Assembly: GCA_000231825.2 (NCBI GenBank)
Contig: JH720295.1
Span: 1,088,027 to 1,152,026 of the forward strand
Direction of reading: 5' to 3'
DNA: 64,000 nucleotides
Source of the DNA: Tetrahymena elliotti 4EA
Taxonomy: Eukaryota; Ciliophora; Oligohymenophorea; Hymenostomatida; Tetrahymenidae
In this document: one piece after another, positions 1 through 13,100 of the stretch
Numbering within the stretch: position 1 is the stretch's first letter
Layout of the letters: the number at the start of each line of letters is the position of its first letter
Position numbers and translations under genes: made by a program
Notes under the pieces: generated by a model
Seen by the model: only the letters and a program-made list of their open reading frames with translations
What the model was told of the DNA's origin: nothing
The model's database searches: none

Positions 1-758
1 CATTTGCAATATCCTACTGAAGTTGTAAAGTAATTATATGTGTATTGAGGACAAGCTTAACATTATGCTGCATTACCAGTTGTCGGAAGAGCTGTCATGT
101 AATAGTTATCTAAGCATCCAATACACTAAGAAGCATCTCCCACTGAAGTAGCTGCTGTAATATTTCCGGAACCACTTGGACAACTTACACAAGTTGCTGC
201 TGAATTTCCACTAGCTGCAGCAGTCATATAAAAGTTAGGTTGACAAATATTGCATTAAGATGCATTACCTGAGGAGCTAACTCCACTGTTTCCACTTCCA
301 CCAGTACATGCAGAACAAGCTGCAGCTGTAGCGCCAGAGGCAGCTGCTGTCATATAGTAATTAGCTTGACAAGTATTGCATTAACCAGCATTTCCAGCTG
401 AACTTTGATTAGTAGTATTTCCAGAACCACCAGTACATTAAGTACATTAAGCAGAAGTTGCAGGATTTGCTCCTGCTGCAGCAGCTGCAGCTTAAGTCAT
501 AAAATAGTTAAGTTAGCATATTTTACAAACACTTACATCAGTATTGCTATTAGTGTTTCCTCCTGCTCCACTTGATGGAGCAGCTGTTGTGGAATTATTT
601 GGACATTAATCACATTTTCCTCCATCCTCAGCATTTGTACCATAATAGCCTTTATTACATAAGCAACTACCCATGATACCAGAAGCATTTTTGGCACAAA
701 CAGCATTTGCTTGCTTAACTATTACAAGAATTACTAAAAGTAGAATGAATTTATTCAT
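1..758 (-). CDS. Cysteine-repeat surface (immobilization) antigen-like protein, 3' part outside window
   Basis: The reading frame opens at ATG 756-758 and runs off the left edge without a TGA; internal TAA/TAG codons are read as Gln. The first ~20 residues (MNKFILLLVILVIVKQANA) are a clear signal peptide. After it comes a Cys-rich start, then repeat units of about 55-60 residues. Each has paired Cys (CxxC), an NYYMT/NFYMT block, an Ala/Ser/Gly/Thr-rich linker and a GGSGN-type segment. At least four units are visible. This is the layout of ciliate surface immobilization antigens, which are secreted and usually GPI-anchored through a hydrophobic C-terminus. The C-terminus lies outside the window, so anchoring cannot be checked. 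It could also be a secreted or two-pass Cys-rich protein of the same style. Local G+C is higher than in the flanking spacer. Family-level confidence is good; the exact subfamily is unknown. Confidence 0.8.
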
Positions 759-2322
759 TTTTTTATTGATTGATTTCTTGAGATAACTATTGTTACTTTT
801 TTATTATTTTGTAAATTCTTTCTTTTCTTAATTTGATTAAATCTCTACAAAAAAATTTATTACCTAACCTATTTTTAATATTCTTATTTCACTTTTTATA
901 CTAAAATAATCGACTATCACAATATTTTTTATTTTTTTATTAGCATATTGAACATATCAGCTTAACGCAAATTATCTATAACTCTAATTCCTAAATAAAT
1001 ACACCTCACCAAAGGTTCTTAAATTTTTTTACTTCTCCTTTGACCATAAAAAATTTGAATAAATTGTCCCTGAAGCCTATTTATATTATGTAATAAATTA
1101 AAGTAGTTTTTCCAACAACAGTATAAAAAATAGTAAAAATAATAAAAAAAGATAATAAATAATTTGAAAGCTAAATGATTAACATTAGCTAATTTAGTCA
1201 ATAATCTAAATTACTATTAATAATTGATCCTTTTTTGTAAATTTGAAAAATAAATTTTAGAATATTTATTATTGAGTAATAAAGTATTTTGTAAGTTATT
1301 TAAAAGTTGAATTAAATAATTAATACAATTTATATTTTCTATTATTTTCACATTAAATAGATTTTTTCTAGCCTTTCTGGTTATATCATCTCAAGCTTAT
1401 TTCAATAAAAAATTGCTTTGATTAATTTTCTAATCAACTTATTACCTAATAATAATTAAATAGCTTCAATTTGATTGGTCATAATTAGAATTTTTAAAAT
1501 TTTAAAAAACAAAAAACAATTACTGAAGAGAAAATTAGTTTAAAATTTATTTGAATTTATATTGTTTCTACACCACATCACCTAATATGCAATTAATTGT
1601 AAATGACATTTTTAAATTTCAATCTCTGTTGATAAATAATTGCTTTTAAATAAATTTGCTCATATTTTAAGATAGAAATTAATCTAATTCACAAAAAAAA
1701 AAATTTTTAATTATCAATTTTCATTTTATTTTAATCTTTGTTATTTATATCTTAAATTTCAAAATTTATATGTAAATAAGAGTTTTCTATTCTGAAAAAA
1801 TCAAATATAGTTTTGTAATTGTTAGAACAAAAAATACTAAAATATGTCACTAAATTTAAAATATCTATCAGATTCAATAACATTTTTAATATTTTAAAAA
1901 ATATAATTTTGATGGCTTCAGATTGATTTAAATAAGATAAAAAAGTAAAAATAAATAAAAAATGATCAAAATGCTACTATTAAATAACCTAAAATGTGTG
2001 ATTAAAATTTATATGAACTATTAAATAATTAATTTCTGTGTTAGTAATATATATATATAGCCAATATAATAACATTTTTAAACTGATTCTAACTACTCCT
2101 ATTTAATCATACCCCATTTTTTCTGGGATTAGATAAAAAATAGTTTTATGAAAAAATTAAAATATTAAACAATGTGATAAACAATATATAAAGAGGTGAA
2201 TATTTTTTTAAAAGTATTTAGTAAAAATTTAAGTTGAATTATGAATCAATCATTCAAATTATATTAAATTTTTTATTATTTTCATTTAAATTCAAATATT
2301 AAAGCATTTTTATTATTAAACT
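759..2322. other. A+T-rich spacer, no gene seen
   Basis: This is upstream DNA of the surface-antigen gene, dominated by A/T runs. Open stretches on either strand have spacer-like composition. A (TA)n tract lies near 2050. I see no RNA gene or repeat array. Confidence 0.5.
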
Positions 2323-2529
2323 ATGTAAAAAAATATTGAAGGTAGTAGAAAAAAGGATTTATTTAAGTTTCTTGACATGCCCCTTCAGAAGAACAGTGAG
2401 CAAACTAAGCAAAAAGCAATTAATAGAGAAGTAAAAGAGGAAAAACCACAGAAAGAAAAAGAAATCTTAAAAAATATTGAAAATTTTGATGGTAGAAATT
2501 TAATTTAATCATAATCAGATATTAAATGA
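2323..2529 (+). CDS. Small hypothetical ORF, 68 aa, Lys/Glu-rich
   Basis: ATG at 2323, TGA at 2527-2529, with three TAA codons read as Gln. The predicted 68-residue protein is highly charged (Lys, Glu, Asn, Gln) with no hydrophobic segment and no motif I recognise. The body uses CCC, CAG, GAC and GAG codons and is clearly richer in G+C than the DNA on both sides. That is why I list it although chance ORFs of this size are common with one stop codon. It may be a complete small protein, the first exon of a longer gene whose later exons I cannot find, or a gene remnant. It stands alone between two long spacers. Confidence 0.4.
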
Positions 2530-3776
2530 ATATTTTTTAATTAATGATAGAGTTTTGCTCAGAGTTTGTTTAATTCGAAGTAAAATTTCATTGAATTTCT
2601 TTAAAATGGCTTGCTTAAACATCAAACTGTTTTAACTTTACTTATTCCTTCTTTTATCTGAGTACTTATTCTTTATAATATCAGAAATAAATGAGTGCCA
2701 AATATAATAGCTGGAAGTAAATTCAAAAGCAGATTTCTGTAAAATAATCAGAGTAACAAGAGAATTGTGAAAATTAGCCTCAAATTTTACCCTCAAAAAA
2801 TGAAAGTGTAGATTTTAAAAGAATATAAATATAATAAAAATGAATGAAACTCATTCATTGCATAAATGATATAAAAAAGAAAGGTAAAGTGGTTATAAAA
2901 CCATATTGAATGCATAAATAATTATTCTACTAACAAAAAAATAAAAAATCAATACAAAAACGTTACCAAATAATTTAAATTATCTAAAACTAAAAATAAT
3001 AAGTCAATTCTAATTAAAATTAAAATGTATTTAATACTGTAAAATATTTCAATTATTGTTTTATTTCTAATCTTGTAAATAAATTCAATCTTAAAGTTAT
3101 TATTATTATATTTATTTATCTTAAATTCTATTCAAATCAATTTAATACATAAAACTGATTTTTGTATCTCCTATAAAAAATAGAGTTTCTTTGAAAAATA
3201 ATCATATTATTCTCAATATTTTTGCTTCTTAATAAATAGATAGAGAGAAAGCATAGGAATTAAATTTATCTTTAATCAAATCTTCACTGAATTATAAAAC
3301 ATTTACAAAAAAAAAAAGCAAAATATCTTTGAACACTAAATGATTATATTTTTAATAATTCATTTAAAAATATTAGAATCATAAATTATTATTTAAATTA
3401 TGAATATAGACCTCTATCAAAAACTAACAAAAGTAAATAGTTTAAATTATAAATGAATTACATTTATTTATTTTAAATTTTAAAATCAATAAATCTATTG
3501 TTCTTTATAAATTTGAATATATAGTAAAAGGGGGGAACGAGAGCAAATTAATATACAAGTCTAAAACACAAGAACAAAACCAATAATTCGTTATTATTCT
3601 TGTATGTAGCCTTGAAAAAGGCAGTAAGTACCTTAGGGTACTCATATATATATATATAAAAGCAGTTTGGATAAACAAAATAATAAATAAATAAACAAAT
3701 AAATCAATTAATTAATCACTAAATCAATCAATCAAAGAATTTATAATTATTCAATAGGAAGAGATAGCAAAGCAAA
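2530..3776. other. Spacer and presumed 5' flank of the TOG gene
   Basis: A/T-rich DNA without a supported gene. A short G-rich patch (around 3530-3545) and a (TA)n tract near 3645 lie 130-250 bp before the next ATG and may belong to its promoter or leader. No other signal is seen. Confidence 0.4.
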
Positions 3777-4694
3777 ATGGAATAGCAAGTTAAGGAAGAG
3801 TTGAATATAGATCTTAAGATGACTTAAAATGTATCTTCAAACACAATGAATGATGGAAGTAGTTCTAATTCTGCTTCTTAGGTTTATATATCCTTTGAAG
3901 GTTTGGCTTAGAGCGATTCTATTGTTTATGAGCTGATTGATGAAGTTAATGAATAAAATAAGGATAGAGTTTACGATATAAAAGGAGAATTGAGTAATTC
4001 AAATAATTGGAAAGCTTAATTCACTGCTCTTGATTAGTTACGTGTATTAAATAAGTTCCGTAGTGAAGATTTTATCACAAAGGTTTTCCCTAAGACTTTT
4101 GAATTTATTATTGCTTTGATAGACTCAATTCGTTCTAATTTAAGCAAAAATGCTCTCTTATTAGTTAAGGAGATATTCTTAGTCAACAAGTTATCAGCAT
4201 TAGAGCCAGAAGCTGTTCCAATTATTCTAAGAAAGCTCTTTGATAAGGCAATTAGTGATAAGATGTTTTTGAAATAAGAAGCAAAGAATGCCATTCTCCA
4301 AATGGAGAAAAACGATGAGGCTCTTTTTGATTGTAATTTAGCTGGATTAAGCGAATTGTGTTTTGATAAAAATGCTAGCATTTGTGAATTAGCATGTTAA
4401 TCTTTGCACAATATTATCATTTAAAATAAGCACAACGTTGATAAATTAAGTGCAGATGCTTATAATAATTTAATTGCCATTTTATCTAAGTGTCTTGAAG
4501 GAAAAAGAGCACTTATTAAAAAACTTGCTAAAGAAATGTGCTAAGCAATTCATCAATAAAAGGGAGATAATGCTTTCTCATCTTTAAGCCAACCTGAATA
4601 ATAGCACATAATTCAAGCAATTTCTCAACCCAAAAATGATTCCAAACCCTCCTTCAGAGATTTCTTAGCATAAAAAAAGAAAGACCAAATTTGA
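3777..4694 (+). CDS. TOG/HEAT-repeat (CLASP/TOGARAM-type) protein
   Basis: Single-exon frame of 305 aa. An acidic, Ser/Asn-rich N-terminus (about residues 1-80) is followed by an alpha-helical array: WKAQFTALDQLRVLNK, then ALIDSIRSNLSKNALLLVKE, then VPIILRKLFDK...LKQEAKNAI. The W/F-x-x-ALdxLR start and the paired helices with a conserved N-A-L-x-x-x-x-E segment are typical of TOG domains in CLASP and crescerin/TOGARAM proteins, which bind tubulin and act on cytoplasmic or ciliary microtubules. Later helices (CELACQSLHNIIIQ, LAKEMCQAIHQQ) complete one domain. The tail is Lys-rich. One TOG unit only, so it is shorter than animal multi-TOG proteins. Codon composition is clearly coding. The TOG call rests on pattern, not on alignment. 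Confidence 0.7.
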
Positions 4695-5586
4695 ATTTAG
4701 ATAAAAAGAATAAAAATGTGACTTGATCTTGTGAATATCAGTCAGAAATATTAAGAAAAAAAACTAAAAATTAAAAATTTATAATATCAACCTATATTCA
4801 AAAATTCATTTATTAATTAATTAACTACTCAATTAATTTAAAAAAAAATCAAATTATCAAATAAGAAAAAAATTAAACACGAACGAGAAATCATTAGTAT
4901 AGATCTATCTATATATCTATTAAAAATATATTAGCTAGCTAATCTCCTTCAAAATCAAAAAAAAAAAGAATTGAACAAATAATAAAAATAATACAAAACA
5001 ATATCTTTTTAAGAAAAATGTCTTTCATAATGTATCAGTCTTTTAATTTATTATAAAATCTGCAAAATGAATGATTATGTAGGAAGTAAGCACCAAAAAT
5101 TTAAAAAGTATTCAGATAAGTTAGAAGGATGAAGGAATGGATGGTGAATTTTAAAGAATGAATAAATAATGAAAATAAATATATAAAACAATAATTAAAT
5201 ATTTAGATTAATTCCAAAAAAGAGCATTCAATATCTACCAACAAATTAATAATTATATTAATTAACTAATTCTCAATAGATATTTTTTATTTAACTCAAT
5301 TAAATTTTTCATTAATTAGCTTGTTTGTCTTTCTGTCTGTCTATCTAACTGTTTGATAGCTTGCTACTTTATTGAAATTTGAATCAATTCTACTTTTTAA
5401 ACTTTTATTTATTATTTTACTTTGCTGTTTAATAATTATTTTTTATATTAATTATATTCATACCTACATAATATACAATTTTTTAAAATAAAATATTACT
5501 ATAATTTCTTAATTACTTGGATTTTAGAGAGTCGGAATCCATTGATCAGGGAGTGAATCTTTAATTATATTGACTTAAATTTAAAA
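4695..5586. other. Spacer, no gene seen
   Basis: A/T-rich DNA between two plus-strand genes, presumably 3' flank of the TOG gene and promoter of the next. I find no motif worth naming. Confidence 0.4.
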
Positions 5587-7120
5587 ATGGATCAGCAAGA
5601 AGATTTAGTCAAGGAAATAGGGTAAGTATACTGTACAATGGCTTGAAGCAAAAAATATCAATATAAATTAACTTTTTTTCCTTGTTTTTTGTTTTCAAAT
5701 ATTTTTATTTTTTATTTAAATATTAATTAAAAATTAAAGTTTAGGGTTTAGTAAAAATATACAAAGCTCTTTCAACTTATTGAGTGCTATAGCAAACTGG
5801 AGCAATCTTAAAACAATGACATTTTATCATTGGTAATTAAATATTTTTGTTCTATTTTAAAATTTAAAAATTATAAATGAAGAGTATTTAACTTTCTTCC
5901 AACCAACTTCCTCAAATTACTGAATATATTTCACCTTTATTTTAAATTTTTTATTAAAATTCTTTCTTGCAAATATTTTTAATTAATGTTATAAAAAGGT
6001 ATCATGTTTCTAATTACTACCTTTCTGATAAGGAGAAATTAGAATTAGTTTCTTGTATTACCAAATTATCTTAAATTTCATATTTAAATCTTTGATTCTC
6101 GTAATATACTTTATTTATGATACTTCATTTACATTTTTTATTTCAAAATTTATTTAAATAGTTTTTTATCCTATTTGATTTGAAATAATAATAATTTTTT
6201 TTTGTTTAAATTTTATTCTAAATCTTATAAATAAAAAATATAGTTATAATCAACCATAACAATAAAGAGAGTAAGTTAAAAGAAAAATTATTCATATGAA
6301 GAGATTAGTTATGTTAGATTTACATTGAAATTAACTTATTTCTTTCTAAGTTGCTCTGAGTTTTTCCAATTAAAGATTAAGAAAGTAAGTATTTGATACA
6401 ACTTTATTTAGGTTATTTATTTTTTTAATATTAATTTAAAGAATAAACAAGATACCATTCAATACAAGCATTTATATATTTGTAATTGTTAATTGAATTT
6501 AAAGCATAAAATGTTAGATTAAGTAAATTATTTAATTTAAAATTGTGACATCACAAAGGAGATTTTGCTCTTAAAATAAATTAAAATTTAATAATTATTC
6601 ATTAAATTCTTTAAAAAAAATATTTATTTCAATTTTGATTGTTTATTTATGAATATTCGTTCCATTAAAAAAAAGAGTAATCACAAATCACTAGAATTTT
6701 GAATGGGATTTGGCTATTTTATTTCAAGCAATTATTGATTTAAATATTTTAAACTTTTTGAGTTTGAGTAAAATTTATGAGATAGATGCAAGTATTATAT
6801 CTTAAAATATTTTCTTAAAATTAAACTGTATCTTTAATTATTTTTTTGATAAGATTATTTATTTTTTGAATAAAAAGTACAATATAAAAATAAAACAGAG
6901 CAAAATTGATGGACAGACAGACAGAATTTATTTTTAGTTAATTTAATTTAAATTACTTGTAAATTATTTTGATTTTTTAAAATGTATTTTTTGTTTGTTG
7001 AATAGTTAGTTGAAGCTTTTATCATTTGTTAGTTATATTGCAACAACTATTTATGATGGATAATTAAGGCATCATTTAGATTAAGATGAGGAGAAACTGT
7101 TAGAATTGGAAGCACTTTGA
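5587..7120 (+). CDS. Multi-exon hypothetical protein
   Basis: Exon 1 is 5587-5621 (MDQQEDLVKEI...), followed by a perfect GTAAGTAT donor. Exon 2 is 5745-5832, helical and Gln-rich (KLFQLIECYSKLEQSQ). Near the 3' end, a 34-nt exon 6351-6384 (CSEFFQLKIKK, flanked by TTCTAAG and GTAAGTATT) splices in phase to the last exon 7010-7120, which ends DQDEEKLLELEAL and TGA. Middle exons are uncertain: a coding-looking stretch near 6001-6060 (YLSDKEKLELVS) and a short one near 6243-6270 are candidates, but I could not close the frame. The predicted product is small, helical and acidic at its C-terminus. I do not recognise the family. The last 49 bp overlap the 3' end of the convergent gene on the other strand. 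Confidence 0.5.
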
Positions 7121-7908
7121 GTGGAATCAGATTATTTTTTAACTTCATTTAAGATGCTTTCTAATTTAATTTGCTACTTTTCTTCTAAAAGTGGATTTTT
7201 AGTTTTATTTTCAACGATTTCCATATTATATTCAACACCTTTTAATTGAGCTTTCATATACTTTTTGTTTCTATCAATACCTAAAATTTCATCAGAAGAA
7301 TAGAAAACTTTAAATATAAGGACATCGCAAACAAACCAACTAGCAAAAATAAAGGAGTAAGCCATAATCATCATATAAGGGAATAAATCTTTTTCGTCAA
7401 CTCTGCCTGGCTAGAATAAAAGTTACTTTATGTATTCCTTTAAGTTAATTTTTTCAATATCATAAACATATTCTTTGTCATCAGGCTAATCTAAATCATA
7501 TTTGTGATAATAATATTTATTAAAAAATGGAAATATGGAGCTTAAATATTCCATTCTTTTAATGAATCTATCTCTTGTCTCATTTTCATCTAACTCTCTA
7601 ATTTAAGCTCTTGTGTGAATTCTTCTCAGCATGTTCATCTATATAGGATCTGTATAAGAAACAGTTTCGTCTTCCTAATTTTCTCTCACTTATTTAATAA
7701 ATGGAGGAATATCATTTCTAGATTAAATTATCTTCACTTGTTAAACAATTTCATTGTTTTTCTAATTCTAAACACCATTTTAACTGTTTAAATTCTATTA
7801 TGGAGTCTAATTTATTTTCTAATCACTTTTTTTGCTTGCAAAAGTTAGTCTAATCTGCTATTGCAAAGTATTTTTAAACACTGCTTTTTAAAGAAAATTC
7901 GTGAACAT
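7072..7908 (-). CDS. Hypothetical one-TM protein, possibly mitochondrial inner membrane
   Basis: Intronless frame of 278 aa from ATG 7906-7908 to TGA 7072-7074. The N-terminus (MFTNFLQKAVFKNTLQQQIR) is basic and hydrophobic without acids, as in a mitochondrial presequence. A Gln/Asn-rich linker and a charged helical region follow (RIHTRAQIRELDENETRDR). Then comes an aromatic block (FPFFNKYYYHKYDL) and one hydrophobic segment at about residues 179-203 (MMIMAYSFIFASWFVCDVL). The tail is Lys- then Ser-rich. The layout fits a single-pass respiratory-complex or mitoribosome accessory protein, but no family is recognised. The frame stays open upstream to another ATG at 8005-8007 except for one TGA (7972-7974), so I chose the first ATG downstream of that TGA. 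Confidence 0.65.
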
Positions 7909-8454
7909 ATCCTTTGAAAAGTATTATATATTATCTGCTTATTTCAAATAATAAAGTAGATCTTAATAACATCATCCTTGTTTCCTTTCTTAATCAATAT
8001 AATCCATATTAAATAAAACTTTTTACTCATTAATACTAATTAACTAAAATATCCTATTGAGAAATATTTAATTCTAATTCAAAATTACTTTATGCTTTAA
8101 ATATCATTTGTTATTTTCATTCAATTTTCATTCTTAAAAAATAACCAAAAAGTATTGTTAAATAATAAACAAACCATTAATTTATGATAAAAACAACATA
8201 GAAAATATAATTAATTTTACCATAGTATACCAAATTAGTAGCAAAAAGTTAATTTTGATTTTGCTTAAAAAATTTTGCTATTACTTTATTTTTGTTAATA
8301 TTTTAATTTTTAAAAAAATAATGTAAATAGAAAATTTTAAGGTGCATATTTTATTTTAATTTCCTTGCCCGTCACAAATTAATAATTAAAAATCAATATT
8401 AAAAATAATAATATAAATATTAACTCTTTTAAACATAAAATAGGTAGGTAACAG

Positions 8455-9320
8455 ATGGGAAAAGACAAAGAATTCAAGCAGACGAACAGAATGCTTAAGC
8501 CTTCCTATGCAAAAGGTAAAAGCACTTAGTTCCTTTAAGGAGATTTGTGAACAAATAAATTTAAATTAGAAAAATTTTAAATGCTAATGATTTAGCATAT
8601 TTAAATTTTATGTGAGATCCTACTAAAAGGTATATTTTTAGAATTAAATTACAGACATTATGAAATAATTTTTAATGTTAATTTTAAAGATCAAAAAAAG
8701 TATCTAAATCTTTTCATTTTAATATTTTTCTGATTGAAATAAAAAAATAATTTAAATAGCAAAAAAAATTACAAAATAAATAAGTGATAAAAACATGATT
8801 AAAAAAATAATAATAATAAAAGCTAAAAATAATGAAATAAAAAATTAATAAATTAGTAAGTAAGAAAGTAAATTTTATTTATATATCATCCAAATAGAAA
8901 AATCAAAACTTTTTCTCATTGATTAAATTTTTTAATTCTGAGTTTCTATATTTTTTTGATAATTTCGTAAAAAAAAAATATTTTTTGGTATTTTATTAAA
9001 AAATTTGAAAGAAATATTTCAAGTTTCTAAAATTCATGTAAATAAAAAATTTGATGATTTCTGTTAAGCATTTTTCAAACCAATAAAGCTTGATGATATT
9101 TTAATTTTCGAAATCATAAGAAAAAACTTTTGATTAGAATATTAACCTTATTTTATTTTTAGAAGAAAAGATAGCAAATGATCAAACAAGAGGAAAAGAA
9201 ATTGATAAATTACTAATTTGTTAACTTTGTAATTTATTAGCAGGAATAGTGAGATACAATTTAAATTTTTAAATTCAGGAACAAAAGAGGATAAATAAAT
9301 ATAAGAAGCAAATAAATTGA
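8455..9320 (+). CDS. Small two-exon hypothetical protein, ~72 aa
   Basis: Exon 1 (8455-8515) encodes MGKDKEFKQTNRMLKPSYAK in unusually G+C-rich codons and ends at a GTAAAAG donor in phase 1. The first good acceptor with matching phase is TTTTTAG at 9157-9162, giving exon 2 (9163-9320) that continues with EEKIANDQTRGKEIDKLL and ends at TGA 9318-9320. The product is basic with a short hydrophobic stretch (LLICQLCNLLAGIV). The ~650-nt intron is long for this genome. An extra exon inside it, or two unrelated fragments, cannot be excluded. If exon 1 is not spliced it ends at TGA 8548 as a 31-codon ORF. I do not recognise the family. Confidence 0.4.
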
Positions 9321-10196
9321 GAGAGATAGAAAGAAAAGAAATGTTTGAGAAGAGAATCGAAAAATTGAAATAGTAGCAAGTGAAGATATATATTGGGAAT
9401 ATCTATCTATCAATCAATAAGAATTTATGAATCGATTTGTCTATTAATATTAGCTTATTAATTATATTGTTTTATAATAATTATAAAATTAAGCGGTGAA
9501 GGCAATTAGATTAAATACTAGCTAGCTAACTAATAAAAAAATCGAATAATTAAATTAAAAATAAAAGAAATTTACAAATTTTTGGAGCAACAAAAAAAAA
9601 ACAAGCTAAGCTAGAAAAGCGAAAGAATAAGAAAGTTTAAAAATTTGAATTTTTTACCAAAAAATAGCTAAAAAAAGGCAGACTGCAAAAGAGCTTAGTT
9701 GATTAATAAAGAATAGTCATAGCTTCGTGATTTATATACCTTTTATAATAAATATTAATCTTAAATTGCATATTTTAGTAAACCAAAAAAGTATTTCTAC
9801 AACAAACAATTCTTTTCAAACAAACTAAACAATCAAACAATAAAAAAAACAAATAAACAACACAATATCCAAATTCAAACAACAACTAAAACACACGTTA
9901 TTTAGTTTGAAGAGTGAATCCAGTCTACCTAATTACTTACTTACTTATTGCCTCATCTGATTAGATTTAATTGTTTAGAGCTTATTTATATTTCTAGAGT
10001 TATTCCTACAACAAAAAAACAAACAAATTATTTTGTATTAGAAAGATCAAGTTAGAACAATCGAAACCTTCTGAAAACCTTAATAAAGAAAGTTATTTGA
10101 CAAGCCAAGCAGCAAATAATAAATAACCTAATAAAAAGATAATATCAAAGATATCTGAAAAAGTAGTTTAATTGTTAATAGAAAGTAAAAGCGAAG
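9321..10196. other. Spacer and presumed promoter/leader of the BAH-PHD gene
   Basis: A/T-rich, strongly A-biased on the plus strand over the last 400 bp, as often seen in leaders of highly expressed ciliate genes. No ORF or repeat is supported. Confidence 0.4.
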
Positions 10197-13100
10197 ATGA
10201 GCATTAGTGATTACCAAGTCGGTGATAATGTTTTAATAAATTCCGAAGAACACAAAAAGAAAGTAGTTGGTTGCATAGAAGAAATAGACGAGACTGATAG
10301 GACATTCACTTATGGCCTTTATGTATACAGCAAGGATATCCCATTAAAATAATATTATCATGGTAACTTTGAGCTTTTCAAAACAAGCAGCACATTCAGC
10401 GATAAGTTGGCAAACATAGAAAGGTGTGTTGAAGTATTAAAATTCAAGGATTATGTTATGAGAGAATAACCCACTCAAGAAAGACCTTTCTATGTCATTA
10501 GATAATATTACGACATGCAAGAAAACACTTTAACTCCTGAAGAACTTAAGCCTTGTAAATGTGATAAAGTAGTCAATCCAGATGAAAATATTGTCATGTG
10601 CTTAAACTGTAACGACCTATTCTACCATGATTTCTGTCTCTCAAGCGGTGCTAAGTGCCAAGGTTGTTCAAGTCTCCTTAAAGATGAAACTCTCCTAGGA
10701 AAAAGAAGTTCCATTTCCAGTCTTAACCAACCAGAACTCCCTACTCTTTAGTAGTCCAAATCCAATGTGAGCCGTAAGTCAATTTACCCATTAAAAATCT
10801 TTCTTTCCTTTCAAATTCAAATTATTTAAATATCCGCCAAATTCATTTTAGACACACACAAATCAATCTACCAATCACCTCTATTTCACCAAATCAAACA
10901 GAAAATATGAAGCCTCAAAAGAGCAAGCAAATCATTTATTTTTGAATTACAAACCTATTCAAAAAACATTTCCTAATTCAATCTCAAAAAAAATTGATTT
11001 TTTTACTCCAAACATTTTCCATTTTTGATGAAATTTAAATTAAAAATTTTATTTAAATTAGAAATATTCATTTTTTGGGAATTTAATTTTAAAGGAAATA
11101 GGGAAACTCACCATTTTTCCAATTTTTTCTTAAACTTCTTTTACCTTCAACTTAGCAGAAAACACGAAATTAAAAGCATAAGTATCTTTTCAAGGATATT
11201 CAGCATTTTTTTATTTCTATTTAATATTTTATCAAAGTTTTACTCTAAGTATGTGAAATTAAATAAAGTGCTTAAATTCCTTTTCTTGAAAGAAAATCTA
11301 AGCTTTTGATGGATATTTGTTGATTTTTAAATTATCATTCTAAACAAATATTTTGATCATACATACAAACTTAGCTAAGTATTTTTAAGGCTCTTTATAA
11401 TTTGAAGAAGTTTATTAGAATTAATTAATTATTTTCCCTCTAAAGATTTTTCAAGATTTTAAGTTGAGAAATCTTCAAAAAACTAATTTTTGAAAGTAAT
11501 ATAGGGTATTTGTCACATTTTTACTCTTCCAATTTATAAGCGATTAATTATATAATTATTCCTTCAAAATAAACATTTTTTCAATAAAATTTGAGATTGC
11601 AAAATGCTTTTCTTTTGATTTCTTTCAAAGTTGTTGAAAAACCCTTTCTTTTGTTGTCAATGTTTGTTTAAAAAGAAGAAATAAAGCATGTTTTATAATA
11701 GAGAGACTTTCTGAATCAAAAACTAAGATAATATGAATCCTACAAAACTATTGGAAACAATAGGAGTTTTTGTTTTTATATAAAGCATCTATCTATTTAT
11801 CTTCATTTATTTAAGTTTAGATTAATTTTTAGTTTTGGAAAACTTTTTCTCATATTTAGGTTTAATTTACAAAATTATGAGAATAGTTCGGAATATATTT
11901 GATAGAGGGTGTTTGTTAGATTTGTTAAATGAATAATTTATTAAAAAAATTTGAGATTTTAAAATGGATAATTAAGTGATATTATTTATAATTAAAAATA
12001 AAGATATTAATATTTATAAAACCAAAAAGATTATGAGATTTAACTTTTTATATTTAGAAAAAATAGAAATTGAAGAAGATTTTAATGAGGAGATAGAACC
12101 TGCTAAGTTAAATATAGATACATCTTAAATGAAGGAATTCTTTAACAAGGCTAAGCGTGATAGAGAACTTAAGAAGAAGTAAGAAGAACTCAAAAAGTAA
12201 TAGATAAAACAATAAAAATTGTAGAGTGATAAATAGCAACAACAATAGAATGTCAATAAAGTTTAACCTCTTGCCAAGAAAGATTCAAGCCAAACACTTG
12301 AGTTTTCTAACTTGGGAATTACTTAGAATGAAAAAATATAAAGCTTAGTTAACAGATACAAAAAATTCAACCCGATTGGAAACTCATCAGGACCTGAAAA
12401 GAAAAGAATGGAAGTCAGAGAAAAGTTTTTCGAGTATTTGATTTATGGATTGGTAGAATTTGAGGAAAATGAGAGCAGTTTAAATGAAGAAGAAAGGAAG
12501 ATTCTTTTATAAGATTCATATGAAATAGCACGTAAATTGGCAGTTGAAATTGAATCAAATATTTTCAATGTTAACAATCAACACAACAAATACGCCTTGA
12601 AAGAAGGATACAAGAACAGATGCAAAATCTTGTTTGTCCACATGAAAGACAGCTAAAATTTTAATTTCAGAAGAAAAATTATCAATAAATCTCTTAAACC
12701 TATTCAACTATGTTCAATGAATGAATAAGAAATGATGAATCCTTTCAAACTTTAAGAAATTGAAAACCAAAAAATAAAATTGCTTAATAGAGACACTATT
12801 TAGTTGTAAGATAAAATCATTATTTTAAAAACTAATAAAGGAGAAGAATATATCAACATTCATGATAAAGATTAAGTTGAATAAGAAGAACAAAAAATTT
12901 AAGGAGAATCAAACTTGATTTCTACCACCACTTCTAATATAAAATCTATTAATGGAAATAATTTTAGCATTAACTCTAATAATAACATCAACAACAATCA
13001 TAACAGCATTAACATTGAAAGTATGGAAATCCAAAGCCAAGATTAATTACTCAGTGAAAGTAGCTTTGAATAAAAAACTATTAAAAACCCTTACTTTGAT

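Noticed and set aside
4034..4381. Minus-strand ORF across the TOG gene
   Set aside because: Antisense shadow; the plus-strand TGA-only frame is longer and has domain structure.
11025..11309. 94-codon ORF inside the long intron of the BAH-PHD gene
   Set aside because: Phe/Leu/Lys-rich spacer composition, no motif, and the length is expected by chance.
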